Part shown: in pieces, positions 1 to 8,085 of the stretch
Numbering within the stretch: the first letter of the stretch is position 1
Layout: each line of letters begins with the position of its first letter
From: Riemerella columbina DSM 16469
Lineage (GTDB): Bacteria > Bacteroidota > Bacteroidia > Flavobacteriales > Weeksellaceae
DNA length: 64,000 nucleotides
Reading direction: 5' to 3'
NCBI RefSeq assembly: GCF_000374405.1
Contig: NZ_KB894283.1
Coordinates: 21,590-85,589 of the forward strand
Made by a program: the position numbers and the translations under genes
Notes under the pieces: model-generated
Database searches by the model: none
Told to the model about the DNA's origin: nothing
What the model saw: the letters and a program-made list of their open reading frames with translations, nothing else

Positions 1-410
1 ATGATGCATTAGGCTATATTTATTATTCCGATGAAAAGTATGGCGTTCATAAATACTATGCAGACCCAGAAAAAGGAAATCAGGAATTGGCTGTTTTCGG
101 AATTGGGGATTTTGTTTCGGATGTAGAAGGACTTTCTATTTATCCTACATCGGCTACCGAAGGGTATATTTTGGTTTCTAACCAGCAGGCGGATACCTTT
201 AATGTGTATCGGCGAGAAAACCCTACCGCAGGAAGAATTGCAGAAATTCCAGTATCTACTTTAGAAAGCGATGGCTCAGAATCTTCTGCCACTTATTTTA
301 ATGATAAATTTCCAAAAGGTATTTTTGTAGCGATGAGTAGTGGGAAAGTATTCCACATCTACGATTGGCGAGATATAGAACAAAGAATTTTATCAGCACA
401 AAAACCTTAG
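1..410 (+). CDS. 3-phytase (beta-propeller), 3' end only
   Basis: The reading frame is open from base 3 to the stop at 408-410, so the window cuts the gene and only about 135 C-terminal residues are seen. The text resembles the last blades of secreted beta-propeller phytases of Flavobacteriia: GDFVSDVEGLSIYP, GYILVSNQQADTFNVY, then FPKGIFVAMSSGKVFHIYDW near the end. These enzymes release phosphate from phytate in the periplasm or outside the cell and bind calcium between the blades. The assignment rests on recalled family motifs; the signal peptide and most catalytic residues lie outside the window. A strong hairpin terminator follows the stop. Confidence 0.75.
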   Translation, partial: DALGYIYYSDEKYGVHKYYADPEKGNQELAVFGIGDFVSDVEGLSIYPTSATEGYILVSNQQADTFNVYRRENPTAGRIAEIPVSTLESDGSESSATYFNDKFPKGIFVAMSSGKVFHIYDWRDIEQRILSAQKP

Positions 411-428
411 CAGAGTGACTAACTAAAC

Positions 429-463
429 ATCCCTACTTAGAAAATTTAAGTAGGGATTTTTTT
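429..463. terminator. Intrinsic terminator between convergent phytase and cbpM
   Basis: An 11-bp perfect stem (429-439 with 447-457) with a 7-nt loop is followed on the plus strand by seven T. It lies between two converging genes, so it ends the phytase transcript and may also slow read-through from cbpM. Confidence 0.8.
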
Positions 464-466
464 ATT

Positions 467-754
467 CTATTCCTCAAAACTTTTAAATCCTACACTTAAG
501 CGCTGATTCAGATTTTGAAGGTGGTCAATTTTCTTTAATAAATGATGGATGACTTCCAGTCCTGCAATATTGATATCTAAATCATAATGCCAGTTGGCAA
601 ATTTTTCCAAAGCCCCTAAATCATCATAAATAATGTATTTAACATTGTTCTCGATATAAGGTGTAATCAATCCTGAATCCTCTAAAGCCTCAATAAAATG
701 GAGGTCTATTTTATATAATTGTACACAATCTTGTGTTGTAATTTTATCTTTCAT
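467..754 (-). CDS. cbpM: CbpM-like chaperone modulator
   Basis: 95 residues, the usual CbpM length. The protein has a short MerR-like helical N-terminus (TTQDCVQLYKI, then DSGLITPYI) and a C-terminal helix with HHLLKKIDHLQNL, as in the CbpM family that binds the J-domain of CbpA and restrains its co-chaperone activity. It is immediately downstream of the DnaJ-like gene on the same strand with two bases between stop and start, so the two are surely co-transcribed. This pairing is the main support for the name; the sequence alone is divergent. Confidence 0.8.
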   Translation of the reverse strand: MKDKITTQDCVQLYKIDLHFIEALEDSGLITPYIENNVKYIIYDDLGALEKFANWHYDLDINIAGLEVIHHLLKKIDHLQNLNQRLSVGFKSFEE

Positions 755-756
755 TG

Positions 757-1668
757 TTAAAGGGTGTTTTTAAGTTGTTCTACCAATTCTTTTTGCTTGT
801 CGCTTAAGTTGGTAGGGAGTACCACATTATAAGTTACAAATAAGTCGCCATGCTGATTTTCTTTTTTGTATATAGGAAATCCTTTACCTTTTAGGCGTAC
901 CTTGGTGCCGTTTTGGGTTTCTGGTTTCACTTTCAAGTTTACGCTACCGTCTAAAGTTTGGACGAGTACATCGCCACCCAATAAGGCAGTATAAAGGTCA
1001 ATATCTACGCTTGTATAGAGGTCGTTACCTTTTCTTTCAAATTGCTTGTCCTCATCGATATGGAAGGTAATGTATAAGTCGCCTTTAGGACCACCATTGA
1101 TGCCTTCATGACCGTAATTTTTTAGTTTAATTTTTAGTCCTTCGTAAACGCCAGCAGGAATGGTAATTCTCACTTTTTTACCATTAATTTCAAAGGTTCT
1201 TTGGTGTGGTGTTGCAGCTTTTTTTAGCGAGATGGTAAGCTCCGCAGCGATGTCTTGACCTTTAAATTTCCCCGATGCTCTACCGCGACTACTTCTGCCA
1301 AAACCATTGCTACCGCCACCAAACATACTTTGGAAGAAGTCTGAAAAATCACCTTGGTCGCCAAAATCTTCTCCAGAAAATCCTTGTCCGCTATAACTTT
1401 GGTATTGTTGTTGCTGTTGCTGAGCTTTTTCGTATTCTTCGCCGTGTTTCCAGTGTTCGCCATACTTATCGTATTTCGCCCGATTGTCGGCATCGCTGAG
1501 CACTTCATTAGCTTCGTTGATTTCCTTAAACTTTTTTTCTGCCTCTTTGTCATTCGGATTTAGGTCGGGGTGGTATTTCCTTGCCAGTTTCCGATAGGCT
1601 TTTTTTATGTCATCTTGGGACGCGTTTTTGTCTACGCCCAGTATATTATAATAATCTATATATGCCAT
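757..1668 (-). CDS. cbpA: DnaJ-family co-chaperone CbpA
   Basis: 303 residues. The J-domain occupies residues about 4-70 with the HPD motif at 33-35, which stimulates Hsp70 (DnaK) ATPase. A glutamine-rich stretch (about 83-89) and a G/F-rich linker with SMFGGG follow, then two C-terminal substrate-binding domains (about 140-300) with [11 protein letters not shown] and [11 protein letters not shown]. There is no CxxCxGxG zinc-finger repeat, which separates it from DnaJ proper and fits CbpA (type II J-protein). Its partner CbpM is encoded two bases downstream. It likely acts in the cytoplasm as a stress co-chaperone. Confidence 0.92.
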   Translation of the reverse strand: MAYIDYYNILGVDKNASQDDIKKAYRKLARKYHPDLNPNDKEAEKKFKEINEANEVLSDADNRAKYDKYGEHWKHGEEYEKAQQQQQQYQSYSGQGFSGEDFGDQGDFSDFFQSMFGGGSNGFGRSSRGRASGKFKGQDIAAELTISLKKAATPHQRTFEINGKKVRITIPAGVYEGLKIKLKNYGHEGINGGPKGDLYITFHIDEDKQFERKGNDLYTSVDIDLYTALLGGDVLVQTLDGSVNLKVKPETQNGTKVRLKGKGFPIYKKENQHGDLFVTYNVVLPTNLSDKQKELVEQLKNTL

Positions 1669-1781
1669 ATATTCTTAATATTTTATTCAAATTTAGTTAA
1701 AATGTTTTGATTTTTAAGGCGCTAATTCTATGCCAAAAGAATTAATTAACTATATTTGTCAGTCATCAAACACCAAATATT

Positions 1782-1886
1782 ATGGGAAAAGCCAGTATCA
1801 ATTTCCAATTCCGATGCCATGAAAACTTTGACGAAATGCAGCCCGATGCAATGGGTAAATTTTGTGATAAATGTTCAAATGTCTAA
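1782..1886 (+). pseudogene. Remnant of a small Cys-rich Bacteroidota protein
   Basis: From the ATG at 1782 the frame reads 34 codons, including FQFRCHENFDEMQPDAMGKF and then CDKCSNV, and then meets a TAA. Bacteroidota carry many proteins that begin with this pattern (Cys-His-Glu-Asn-x-x-x-Met, then Gly-x-x-Cys-x-x-Cys) and continue with a Lys-x-Val-x-Asp-Phe-Thr segment and a longer tail. Here the reading stops just after the second CxxC cysteine, and nothing recognisable follows before recG. I read it as a truncated remnant, though a very short functional metal-binding peptide cannot be excluded. A longer open frame over the same bases (1756-1938) ignores this match. Confidence 0.5.
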
Positions 1887-1999
1887 AAATGATAGTGTAG
1901 AATCGGTCATTTTGTTGGAAGGCGAGGAGGTAAAGTAACCTTTAAAACCTATATTTCCAAAATTCCTTATTTTAGCCGTTTCAATGTAATAGCAATCGA

Positions 2000-4090
2000 T
2001 TGACTTTAGAAACTTCCATAGAATTTGTAAAAGGAATAGGCTCCGAGCGTGCTAAACTCATCAAAAATACTTTAGGATTAGCAACGGTTGAGGATTTGCT
2101 GACCTTTTACCCTATCCGTTATTTGGATAAAAGTAAAGTCTATACCATTGCAGAATTACAGAGAAATTCAGAGGTAGAACTTCAACTTAAAGGACAGATT
2201 ACGGAACTTAAAGAAGTGGTTTATGGCAAAGGTCAGAAACGCTTAACGGCTAAATTTAAAGATAAGACGGGTGTCATAGATTTAGTGTGGTTCCGCTATA
2301 CTAAATGGATGGTGGAGCAAATCCCATTGAACAAAGAATTGTATATTTTTGGTAAAATCAATTGGTTTAATGGCGTGTTTTCTATGCCGCATCCAGAGAT
2401 TGAGGTCGATGAAAAAAAAGCACTTTTAGGAACGCTACTACCCGTCTATTCAGGGAGTGAGAAATTAGCTAAAAGAGGGATTAATAACAAATTTTTTAAA
2501 AATATCATATTTGAATTATTAAAGCAATTGCCTCAACTCATTTATGAAAATATTCCCGAAAATATATTAGACAAACTCCAATTGATGCCTCGTGTAGCGG
2601 CGTATCAAACTATACATTTTCCTAAAAATCAAGCAGTCATAAAGGAGGCAGAACGCCGATTGAAGTTTGAAGAAGCCTTTTTCTTTCAACTAGGTTATGG
2701 GTTTAAAAAGCAATTTCAGCAAACGCATAATGTAGGGACGCCTTTTCCCATCGTGGGGGAAGCATTCAATAATTTTTATCAACATCATTTACCTTTTGAT
2801 TTAACGAATGCTCAAAAGCGTGTACTTAAAGAAATTCGCCACGATTTAAAAAATCCTATCCAAATGAACCGCCTTCTACAAGGCGATGTAGGTTCGGGTA
2901 AAACAATGGTGGCCCTATTATCTATGCTTTTAGCGATTGATAATGGTATGCAAGCCTGCATGATGGCACCTACGGAAATATTGGCGCAGCAACATTTTAA
3001 TAGCATTAAAGACTTATTAAAAGAAACCGATATTGAGGTAAAGTTACTCACAGGTTCTACAAAAACTTCGGAAAGAAAGGAAATTCACGAAAAACTATTG
3101 AATGGTACATTGTCTATTTTGGTGGGAACACACGCAGTTTTAGAGGATGTGGTGCAGTTTAAAAATTTGGGCTTAGCGATTATTGATGAGCAACATCGTT
3201 TTGGTGTGGCACAGCGGGCTAAACTTTGGGGTAAAAATAAAATTCCGCCACATATTTTAATTATGACGGCTACGCCTATCCCTAGAACTTTGGCGATGAG
3301 TTTCTATTCTGATTTAGAAGTTTCGGTCATTGATGAATTACCTATGGGAAGAAAACCGATTATTACTGCGCATCGTAGAGAAAAAGACCGTTGGTCGGTT
3401 TATCAATTTGCGAGAGAGGAACTGGCAAAAGGAAGGCAAGTTTATTTTGTATATCCATTAATTGAAGAATCAGAAACTTTAGACTATAAAAATCTAGAGG
3501 CGGGATTAGAGCAAGTGGTGGATTTCTTTAAAAACTATGAAACGGTAATGCTTCATGGCAAAATGAAACCTCAAGAAAAAGAAGATGCCATGCAATATTT
3601 TGCATCTGGAAAAGCACAAATAATGGTGGCTACTACTGTGATTGAAGTTGGGGTAAATGTACCCAATGCTTCCGTAATGGTCATCGAAAGTGCTGAACGC
3701 TTTGGGTTGTCTCAACTGCATCAATTAAGAGGGCGTGTAGGGCGAGGCGCAGAGCAGAGTTATTGTATTTTAATGACTTCGGATAAACTTTCCACAGAAG
3801 GAAGAAAACGCATTAAAACAATGTGCCAAACCAATGATGGCTTTAAAATTTCTGAAGTGGATATGGAGTTGAGAGGTCCAGGTGATATTTTAGGAACGCA
3901 GCAGAGCGGTATTGTAGATTTTAAAAAATTAGACCTTTCAAAAGATGCCACGATTATCAAACAAGCCAAATATTTAGTGGAATTATTAGTAAAGGCTGAC
4001 CCAAATTTGCAACATCCTGCTCATCAAGGGCTTCGGGCATACTATACCAAACAATATAAAGGCAAAAATAGATGGAGCAAAATCAGTTAA
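2000..4090 (+). CDS. recG: ATP-dependent DNA helicase RecG
   Basis: 696 residues, the normal RecG length. The order is an N-terminal helical part, an OB-fold wedge domain (about 60-150), then a superfamily 2 helicase core with Walker A GDVGSGKT at 295-302, DEQH at 396-399 and TATPIPRTLAMS, and the second RecA domain with VATTVIEVGVNVPNA and QLRGRVGRG. The C-terminal ELRGPGDILGTQQSG is typical. RecG reverses stalled forks and branch-migrates Holliday junctions. No ATG lies near the N-terminus: an in-frame TAG sits at 1973-1975, and the TTG at 2000 gives LETSIEFVKGIG, where RecG proteins usually begin, so TTG is the chosen start. Confidence 0.95.
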   Translation: MTLETSIEFVKGIGSERAKLIKNTLGLATVEDLLTFYPIRYLDKSKVYTIAELQRNSEVELQLKGQITELKEVVYGKGQKRLTAKFKDKTGVIDLVWFRYTKWMVEQIPLNKELYIFGKINWFNGVFSMPHPEIEVDEKKALLGTLLPVYSGSEKLAKRGINNKFFKNIIFELLKQLPQLIYENIPENILDKLQLMPRVAAYQTIHFPKNQAVIKEAERRLKFEEAFFFQLGYGFKKQFQQTHNVGTPFPIVGEAFNNFYQHHLPFDLTNAQKRVLKEIRHDLKNPIQMNRLLQGDVGSGKTMVALLSMLLAIDNGMQACMMAPTEILAQQHFNSIKDLLKETDIEVKLLTGSTKTSERKEIHEKLLNGTLSILVGTHAVLEDVVQFKNLGLAIIDEQHRFGVAQRAKLWGKNKIPPHILIMTATPIPRTLAMSFYSDLEVSVIDELPMGRKPIITAHRREKDRWSVYQFAREELAKGRQVYFVYPLIEESETLDYKNLEAGLEQVVDFFKNYETVMLHGKMKPQEKEDAMQYFASGKAQIMVATTVIEVGVNVPNASVMVIESAERFGLSQLHQLRGRVGRGAEQSYCILMTSDKLSTEGRKRIKTMCQTNDGFKISEVDMELRGPGDILGTQQSGIVDFKKLDLSKDATIIKQAKYLVELLVKADPNLQHPAHQGLRAYYTKQYKGKNRWSKIS

Positions 4091-4102
4091 GTTTTTGCTC
4101 CA
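4073..4102 (-). terminator. Probable terminator of the FKBP-like lipoprotein gene
   Basis: A 10-bp perfect stem (4073-4082 with 4093-4102) encloses the recG stop codon. Read on the minus strand it is followed by a T-rich tract, so it fits the minus-strand gene ending at 4127 better than recG. Confidence 0.45.
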
Positions 4103-4126
4103 TAAAAGTTATACTATCTTAATGTA

Positions 4127-4849
4127 TTAATTTGCTGTTCTATCCGCAGTCTTATAGACTTGGAAATTGAAAACAAAAGTTCTATCATTTAGAGAATAAC
4201 CTGCATAGTTAAAATGTGGATCTCTTGCAAAAGCCGCTTTAGATGGCACTATAATCACCCCTTGAAGATTGTAGTCAGCGTCATCATTTAAGTCAAAGCT
4301 TTTGAAATGTTGTAGTGCTTCATTAAAGCCTTCTATTTCATAGAAATTTCTATTTTTTCCAGATTTATCTAAAACAGATTGTTTTACATAGAAAAATGAA
4401 GGGTCTTCTTGTGGAACACCTGTACCATCTATGGTATTATAGAATGGATAACCACTTCTTAATTTTACAACACCACTTTCGTTTTTAGTTGCTAGGTAAG
4501 TGTAAGTTCGATGCATAAGGGTGATTTGGTCATTAGCCTTAATCGTTTTACCCGCTGTGGGCTGTGCATTGGTTCTTACGACATACACTGTACCATTGGA
4601 CAAAGTTTGTGGCTGATAGTCGGAAAGTGGTTTTTCATTGTCATCAGCAGTATCTTTTTCGTCGAAAGCTACGATATTACCTTTGCTATCAAAATAATGT
4701 TCTTTTAGAAATGTAGTGATTGCTTCGGTGTCGTACTCATTTTGAGTTTGTAGGTCTACGGTTTCCACTTTTTTTTCTTCCTCATCTTTTCTACACGAAG
4801 TGGCGATAAGCCCTAAAGATAATACACTTAAAATAATATTCTTTTTCAT
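4127..4849 (-). CDS. FKBP-like lipoprotein
   Basis: 240 residues. The N-terminus is a lipoprotein signal (MKKNIILSVLSLGLIATSC, Cys19 lipidated) followed by a charged linker RKDEEEKK. The second half resembles the FKBP-type peptidyl-prolyl isomerase fold in the order of its parts: ITLMHRTYTYLA, a buried EGFNEALQHFKSF segment (compare Trp-x-x-Ala-Leu in FKBPs), GVIIVPSKAAFARD at the place of the FKBP IPS-x-x-AYG loop, and a last strand FVFNFQVYKT. The canonical aromatic active-site residues are poorly kept, so isomerase activity is uncertain. It would sit in the outer or inner membrane facing the periplasm. Read-through into it is unlikely, as it is convergent with recG. Confidence 0.55.
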   Translation of the reverse strand: MKKNIILSVLSLGLIATSCRKDEEEKKVETVDLQTQNEYDTEAITTFLKEHYFDSKGNIVAFDEKDTADDNEKPLSDYQPQTLSNGTVYVVRTNAQPTAGKTIKANDQITLMHRTYTYLATKNESGVVKLRSGYPFYNTIDGTGVPQEDPSFFYVKQSVLDKSGKNRNFYEIEGFNEALQHFKSFDLNDDADYNLQGVIIVPSKAAFARDPHFNYAGYSLNDRTFVFNFQVYKTADRTAN

Positions 4850-4925
4850 AATTTTTTTTAATTAGAAACAAATGGTTAAATTGCCATTCTATTTTTATTT
4901 ACAAGGACAAAAATATAAATAAAAT

Positions 4926-5360
4926 ATGAGAATTGATAAATTTTTATGGAGTGTTCGCTTTTTTAAGACCAGAAGTATCGCTTCAGACGAGATAAAAAAG
5001 AATAGAGTTTCGGTATCAGGGCAAGTGGTAAAGCCGTCTAAAGAAGTGGTAGAAGGCGACGAAATTACCATTAGAAAGAATCAAATTAATTATAAAATTA
5101 AAGTCATTCAACTTCCTAAAAGTAGGATAGGGGCTAAGTTGGTGCCTTTGCACATAAAAGATATTACCAATAAAGAACAATACGAAATCTTAAAAATGCG
5201 AAAGATGTCCCAAGACTATTACCGAAGAAAAGGTGAGGGTAGACCGACTAAAAAAGACCGAAGAGAGATGTCATCATTCGTAGAAAATGAGGGCAATGAT
5301 TTTTCAGAAGAAGATTGGGATAATTTCTTTAATGCTCAAGATGAGGAATTAGATTTTTAA
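4926..5360 (+). CDS. S4-domain RNA-binding protein (Hsp15-like)
   Basis: 144 residues. The S4 RNA-binding domain fills residues 1-60: MRIDKFLWSVRFFKTRS, then VSVSGQVVKPSKEV. This is the pattern of Hsp15/HslR, which binds free 50S subunits carrying stalled nascent chains. The tail is basic and then acidic (RRKGEGRPTKKDRRE, FSEEDWDNFF). Its last 32 bases overlap the 3' end of aroK on the other strand. Confidence 0.85.
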   Translation: MRIDKFLWSVRFFKTRSIASDEIKKNRVSVSGQVVKPSKEVVEGDEITIRKNQINYKIKVIQLPKSRIGAKLVPLHIKDITNKEQYEILKMRKMSQDYYRRKGEGRPTKKDRREMSSFVENEGNDFSEEDWDNFFNAQDEELDF

Positions 5361-5853
5361 TTTCTTCCACAAGACTTTCGGGGCTTTTACGATCTGTGTC
5401 GATTATGTATTGCGCCTGACTATAATAAGGCTGTCTTTCAAAAAGATGTTTGGCTATAAATTCGGGTAAATCCTCATCACTAAGGTGGGCAATCATAGGG
5501 CGTTGTGCTTTTTCGGATCGTAATCGATTAAATAGTGTGCCCACAGAAGTTCTAAGGTAGATACTTGTAGAATGTTGGTTGATGGTAGACATATTATCAT
5601 AATATGCTGGAGTGCCACCGCCAAGACTCAATACGATGTTGTTTTTCGTAGAGAGGTGATGCTCTAAAGTTTGTTTTTCTAGTTTACGAAAGAAAATCTC
5701 GCCTTTTTCCTTAAAAATTTCTGGGATAGGGGCTCCATAAGATTTAGAAATTTCTTCATCTAAGTCAATTAACGAAAAATTGATAGAATGACTTAAGGTT
5801 TTAGAAATGTGAGATTTACCGCATCCCATATAGCCGAGTAGGGTAATAATCAT
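5329..5853 (-). CDS. aroK: Shikimate kinase
   Basis: 174 residues, normal for the family. P-loop GYMGCGKS at residues 7-14, substrate aspartates in LIDLDEEI, and LSLGGGTPAY, the shikimate-binding Gly-Gly-Gly. The lid has the arginine-rich stretch RSEKAQRPMI. It phosphorylates shikimate at the 3-OH with ATP, the fifth step towards chorismate, which menF in this window also consumes. The 3' end overlaps the S4 gene by 32 bases tail to tail. Confidence 0.95.
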   Translation of the reverse strand: MIITLLGYMGCGKSHISKTLSHSINFSLIDLDEEISKSYGAPIPEIFKEKGEIFFRKLEKQTLEHHLSTKNNIVLSLGGGTPAYYDNMSTINQHSTSIYLRTSVGTLFNRLRSEKAQRPMIAHLSDEDLPEFIAKHLFERQPYYSQAQYIIDTDRKSPESLVEEIKNLIPHLEH

Positions 5854-5883
5854 AATTTATTTTTAAACAAAATTGCAGAAAAA

Positions 5884-5914
5884 TTTTGAGATAACAAAAA
5901 AATCTGTATCTTTG
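5884..5914 (+). promoter_or_regulatory. Promoter of the Lys-Leu-Lys tRNA cluster
   Basis: A -33 TTTTG (5884-5888) and a -7 TATCTTTG (5907-5914) are separated by 18 bases, matching the Bacteroidota housekeeping promoter (TTTG / TAnnTTTG). The first tRNA begins 48 bases further on. Confidence 0.7.
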
Positions 5915-5962
5915 CACCACTTTTGAAAAACACAAATGCACTTTGTTTTTTGCATGAGTAAA

Positions 5963-6035
5963 GACTCGGTAGCTCAGCTGGTAGAGCAATACACTTTTAA
6001 TGTATGGGTCCTGGGTTCGAGCCCCAGCCGAGTCA
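5963..6035 (+). tRNA. tRNA-Lys (anticodon TTT), copy 1
   Basis: Seven-bp acceptor GACTCGG/CCGAGTC, anticodon loop CTTTTAA in an ATACA/TGTAT stem, and a GGTTCGAGC T-loop. CCA is not encoded. It is first of three tRNAs in one transcript. Confidence 0.97.
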
Positions 6036-6045
6036 CTTTTTTTAA

Positions 6046-6128
6046 GCCTGTGTGGTGAAATTGGTAGACACGCCATCTTGAGGGGGTGGTATCCTAAGGA
6101 TGTGCTGGTTCGAATCCAGTCGCAGGCA
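6046..6128 (+). tRNA. tRNA-Leu (anticodon GAG)
   Basis: Acceptor GCCTGTG/CGCAGGC, anticodon stem CCATC/GGTGG with loop TTGAGGG, a long class II variable arm, and T-loop GGTTCGAATCC. 83 nt without CCA. Confidence 0.96.
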
Positions 6129-6165
6129 CACAGAGACTTTAAATTACAACTAGTACAAAACACTA

Positions 6166-6238
6166 GACTCGGTAGCTCAGTTGGTAGAGCAATACACTTT
6201 TAATGTATGGGTCCTGGGTTCGAGCCCCAGCCGAGTCA
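6166..6238 (+). tRNA. tRNA-Lys (anticodon TTT), copy 2
   Basis: Identical to copy 1 except for one base in the D-loop (AGTTGG instead of AGCTGG). It flanks tRNA-Leu on the other side, a local duplication. Confidence 0.97.
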
Positions 6239-6291
6239 CAATTTGCTGAAAAGTAAATTTTTTTCATATTAATATTTTGTGATTTGGTGTT

Positions 6292-6328
6292 CAAAAGCCT
6301 TCCCAATAGGAAGGCTTTTGATTTTTTA
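6292..6328. terminator. Terminator shared by tRNA cluster and panC
   Basis: A 12-bp perfect stem (6292-6303 with 6309-6320) with a 5-nt loop and a following T-tract. It lies one base before the panC stop, so it serves the tRNA operon and probably also panC from the other side. Confidence 0.85.
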
Positions 6329-7177
6329 TTAGTCCAAATGTCTGTTATCAATAAGTCTTACATCACCTACATGAACCACAATGAACGCTCTGTAACTTCT
6401 GTCTTTATAGAAGAAATCGGTTTCTTTTAAGGTAGCTTCATCGGCTATTGTAAAATATTCTAATGCAAAGCCTTTTTTGTTTTTAAAAATATCTGTGACA
6501 CGGTCTTTGATTTCTGGAATACTAATCACTCTAAACCAATCGTTTACCAATTCTAAAGTTTCATATATGATTTTTGCATCTTGCTTTTCTTGCTCAGAAA
6601 GTCTTTGGTTTCTAGAGCTCATCGCCAGTCCATTGGATTCTCTATGGATCGGTGCCCCATGTATGGTGATTGGTAGATTTAATTTTTCTACTAGAGTTTC
6701 AATAATTTTTAGCTGCTGGAAATCTTTTTCACCAAAATAGGCGTTGTCGGGTTGTATTTGTCGGAAGAGTTCTTCCACCACAGTGCCTACACCATCGAAA
6801 TGTCCTGGGCGCATTTTGCCTTCCATTTCGTGTTCTAAACCATCAAATTCGTAAGATTTAGAAACGGCATTTTCGGGGTAGATATCTTCAACGCTTGGAG
6901 TGTATACGGCATCTACCAAACCAGATTGTTCTAACTGCTCTAAATCTTGCTCCAGAGTTCTAGGATATTTTTCTAAATCTTCGGGATTGTTGAACTGGGT
7001 AGGATTTACAAAAATAGAGGAAATAACGATGTCGTTTTCTGGTCTGGCTGCTTGGTATAGCGAGAGGTGTCCTTGGTGTAAGGCACCCATAGTGGGTGCA
7101 AAACCAATAGTTTTAGATTGAGATTTAAGGTCTTTTATATAAGCCAATAAATCGGTTTTATTTTGGATAACTTTCAT
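6329..7177 (-). CDS. panC: Pantothenate synthetase
   Basis: 282 residues from the ATG at 7177. An upstream in-frame start would add 15 hydrophobic residues not found in the family, so 7177 is preferred. FAPTMGALHQGH carries the HxGH nucleotide-binding signature (His34, His37). FVNPTQFN, YFGEKDFQQL and AMSSRNQRL are all PanC motifs. It condenses pantoate with beta-alanine using ATP, the last step to vitamin B5. A minus-strand -7 box (CAAAATTA on the plus strand, 7192-7199) lies just upstream. PanC next to the GT5-domain gene is a common order in Flavobacteriia. Confidence 0.96.
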   Translation of the reverse strand: MKVIQNKTDLLAYIKDLKSQSKTIGFAPTMGALHQGHLSLYQAARPENDIVISSIFVNPTQFNNPEDLEKYPRTLEQDLEQLEQSGLVDAVYTPSVEDIYPENAVSKSYEFDGLEHEMEGKMRPGHFDGVGTVVEELFRQIQPDNAYFGEKDFQQLKIIETLVEKLNLPITIHGAPIHRESNGLAMSSRNQRLSEQEKQDAKIIYETLELVNDWFRVISIPEIKDRVTDIFKNKKGFALEYFTIADEATLKETDFFYKDRSYRAFIVVHVGDVRLIDNRHLD

Positions 7178-7239
7178 GTAATTGATTTTGCCAAAATTAT
7201 AAAAAAATGTTAATACAATCATATTAGTTTAAAATTTTG

Positions 7240-7247
7240 TATTTTTG
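7240..7247 (+). promoter_or_regulatory. -7 promoter element for the GT5-domain gene
   Basis: TATTTTTG fits TAnnTTTG and lies 40 bases before the ATG. No clear -33 TTG was found at the expected distance. Confidence 0.45.
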
Positions 7248-7287
7248 CATAATAACAATCTTTTATTTAAAGAGTAAAAAGTAAATT

Positions 7288-8061
7288 ATGCCAGACAAGA
7301 AAATTTTATATGTTACCACACAGATGAACCCCTATCAAGAAGAAAGTTCAATGTCGGATGCGGTAAACAAAATGGCTCTTAAAATGCACAATGATGGCAA
7401 TGATGTCCGTGTATTTATGCCGCGTTTTGGCTATATCAGCGAAAGGAAATTTCAACTTCACGAAGTCATCAGACTTTCAGGAATGAATATCATCATCAAT
7501 GATTTAGATCAACCTTTAATTATTAAAGTCGCTTCTCTACCAGGTGAGCGATTACAAGTTTATTTTATAGATAATGAAGATTATTTCAAAAGAAAATTTG
7601 ACTATGTAGACGAGGAAGGTACGCCTTTTGAAGATAATGACGAAAGAGCCATGTTTTTTGCTAGAGGCGTTATAGAAACCATTAAAAAATTAAATTGGGT
7701 GCCAGATGTGGTGCATCTACACGGTTGGATGTCTGCCTTTGTGCCGATTTACCTTAAACATTATTATAAAAACGATTCTTATTTTAACGATACGAAATTC
7801 GTTCTTTCAGTATACAATGAGGAAGATTTAGCATTGACTAAAGATATTTTAGAAAAATTCAAATTTGATAATATGTCTAAAGTTAAAGCTTTAAAATCGC
7901 CAAGTTTCCATAGTTTTATTGAAGAAGGAATGAATTTGGTAGATATTGTAGTAAAAGGCGATGAGTTTCTAGTGGACGAATTATACGAGCGATTTGATAA
8001 GGCAAAAGCTGAAAAATCGGAATATGTAAATCCAGAGGAAATTGATACGGTCTATAGCTAA
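7288..8061 (+). CDS. Glycogen/starch synthase N-terminal domain protein (GT5)
   Basis: 257 residues. It matches only the first Rossmann half of GT5 glycogen synthases: ILYVTTQMNPYQEES at the start, then DERAMFFARGVIETI and PDVVHLHGWMSAF. The second, nucleotide-sugar-binding half (some 200 more residues in GlgA) is absent, and the ADP-glucose loop KTGGL is replaced by SSMSDAV. Single-domain versions beside panC are usual in Flavobacteriia, so this is not a fresh truncation. With half the active site missing, glycogen synthase activity is doubtful; a regulatory or partner role is possible. It is followed after 24 bases by the DUF4270 lipoprotein, likely one operon through glmS. Confidence 0.75.
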   Translation: MPDKKILYVTTQMNPYQEESSMSDAVNKMALKMHNDGNDVRVFMPRFGYISERKFQLHEVIRLSGMNIIINDLDQPLIIKVASLPGERLQVYFIDNEDYFKRKFDYVDEEGTPFEDNDERAMFFARGVIETIKKLNWVPDVVHLHGWMSAFVPIYLKHYYKNDSYFNDTKFVLSVYNEEDLALTKDILEKFKFDNMSKVKALKSPSFHSFIEEGMNLVDIVVKGDEFLVDELYERFDKAKAEKSEYVNPEEIDTVYS

Positions 8062-8085
8062 GTAATAAATACATTTAGAAAATCA

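Noticed and set aside
1756..1938. Open frame of 60 codons before recG
   Set aside because: It reads the DNA in a frame that ignores the recognisable CHEN...CxxC motif at 1782-1886 and matches nothing known.
5816..6351. Open frames covering the Lys-Leu-Lys tRNA cluster on both strands
   Set aside because: They translate tRNA genes (for example repeated DSAGARTQDPYIKSVLLYQL), a well-known annotation artefact.
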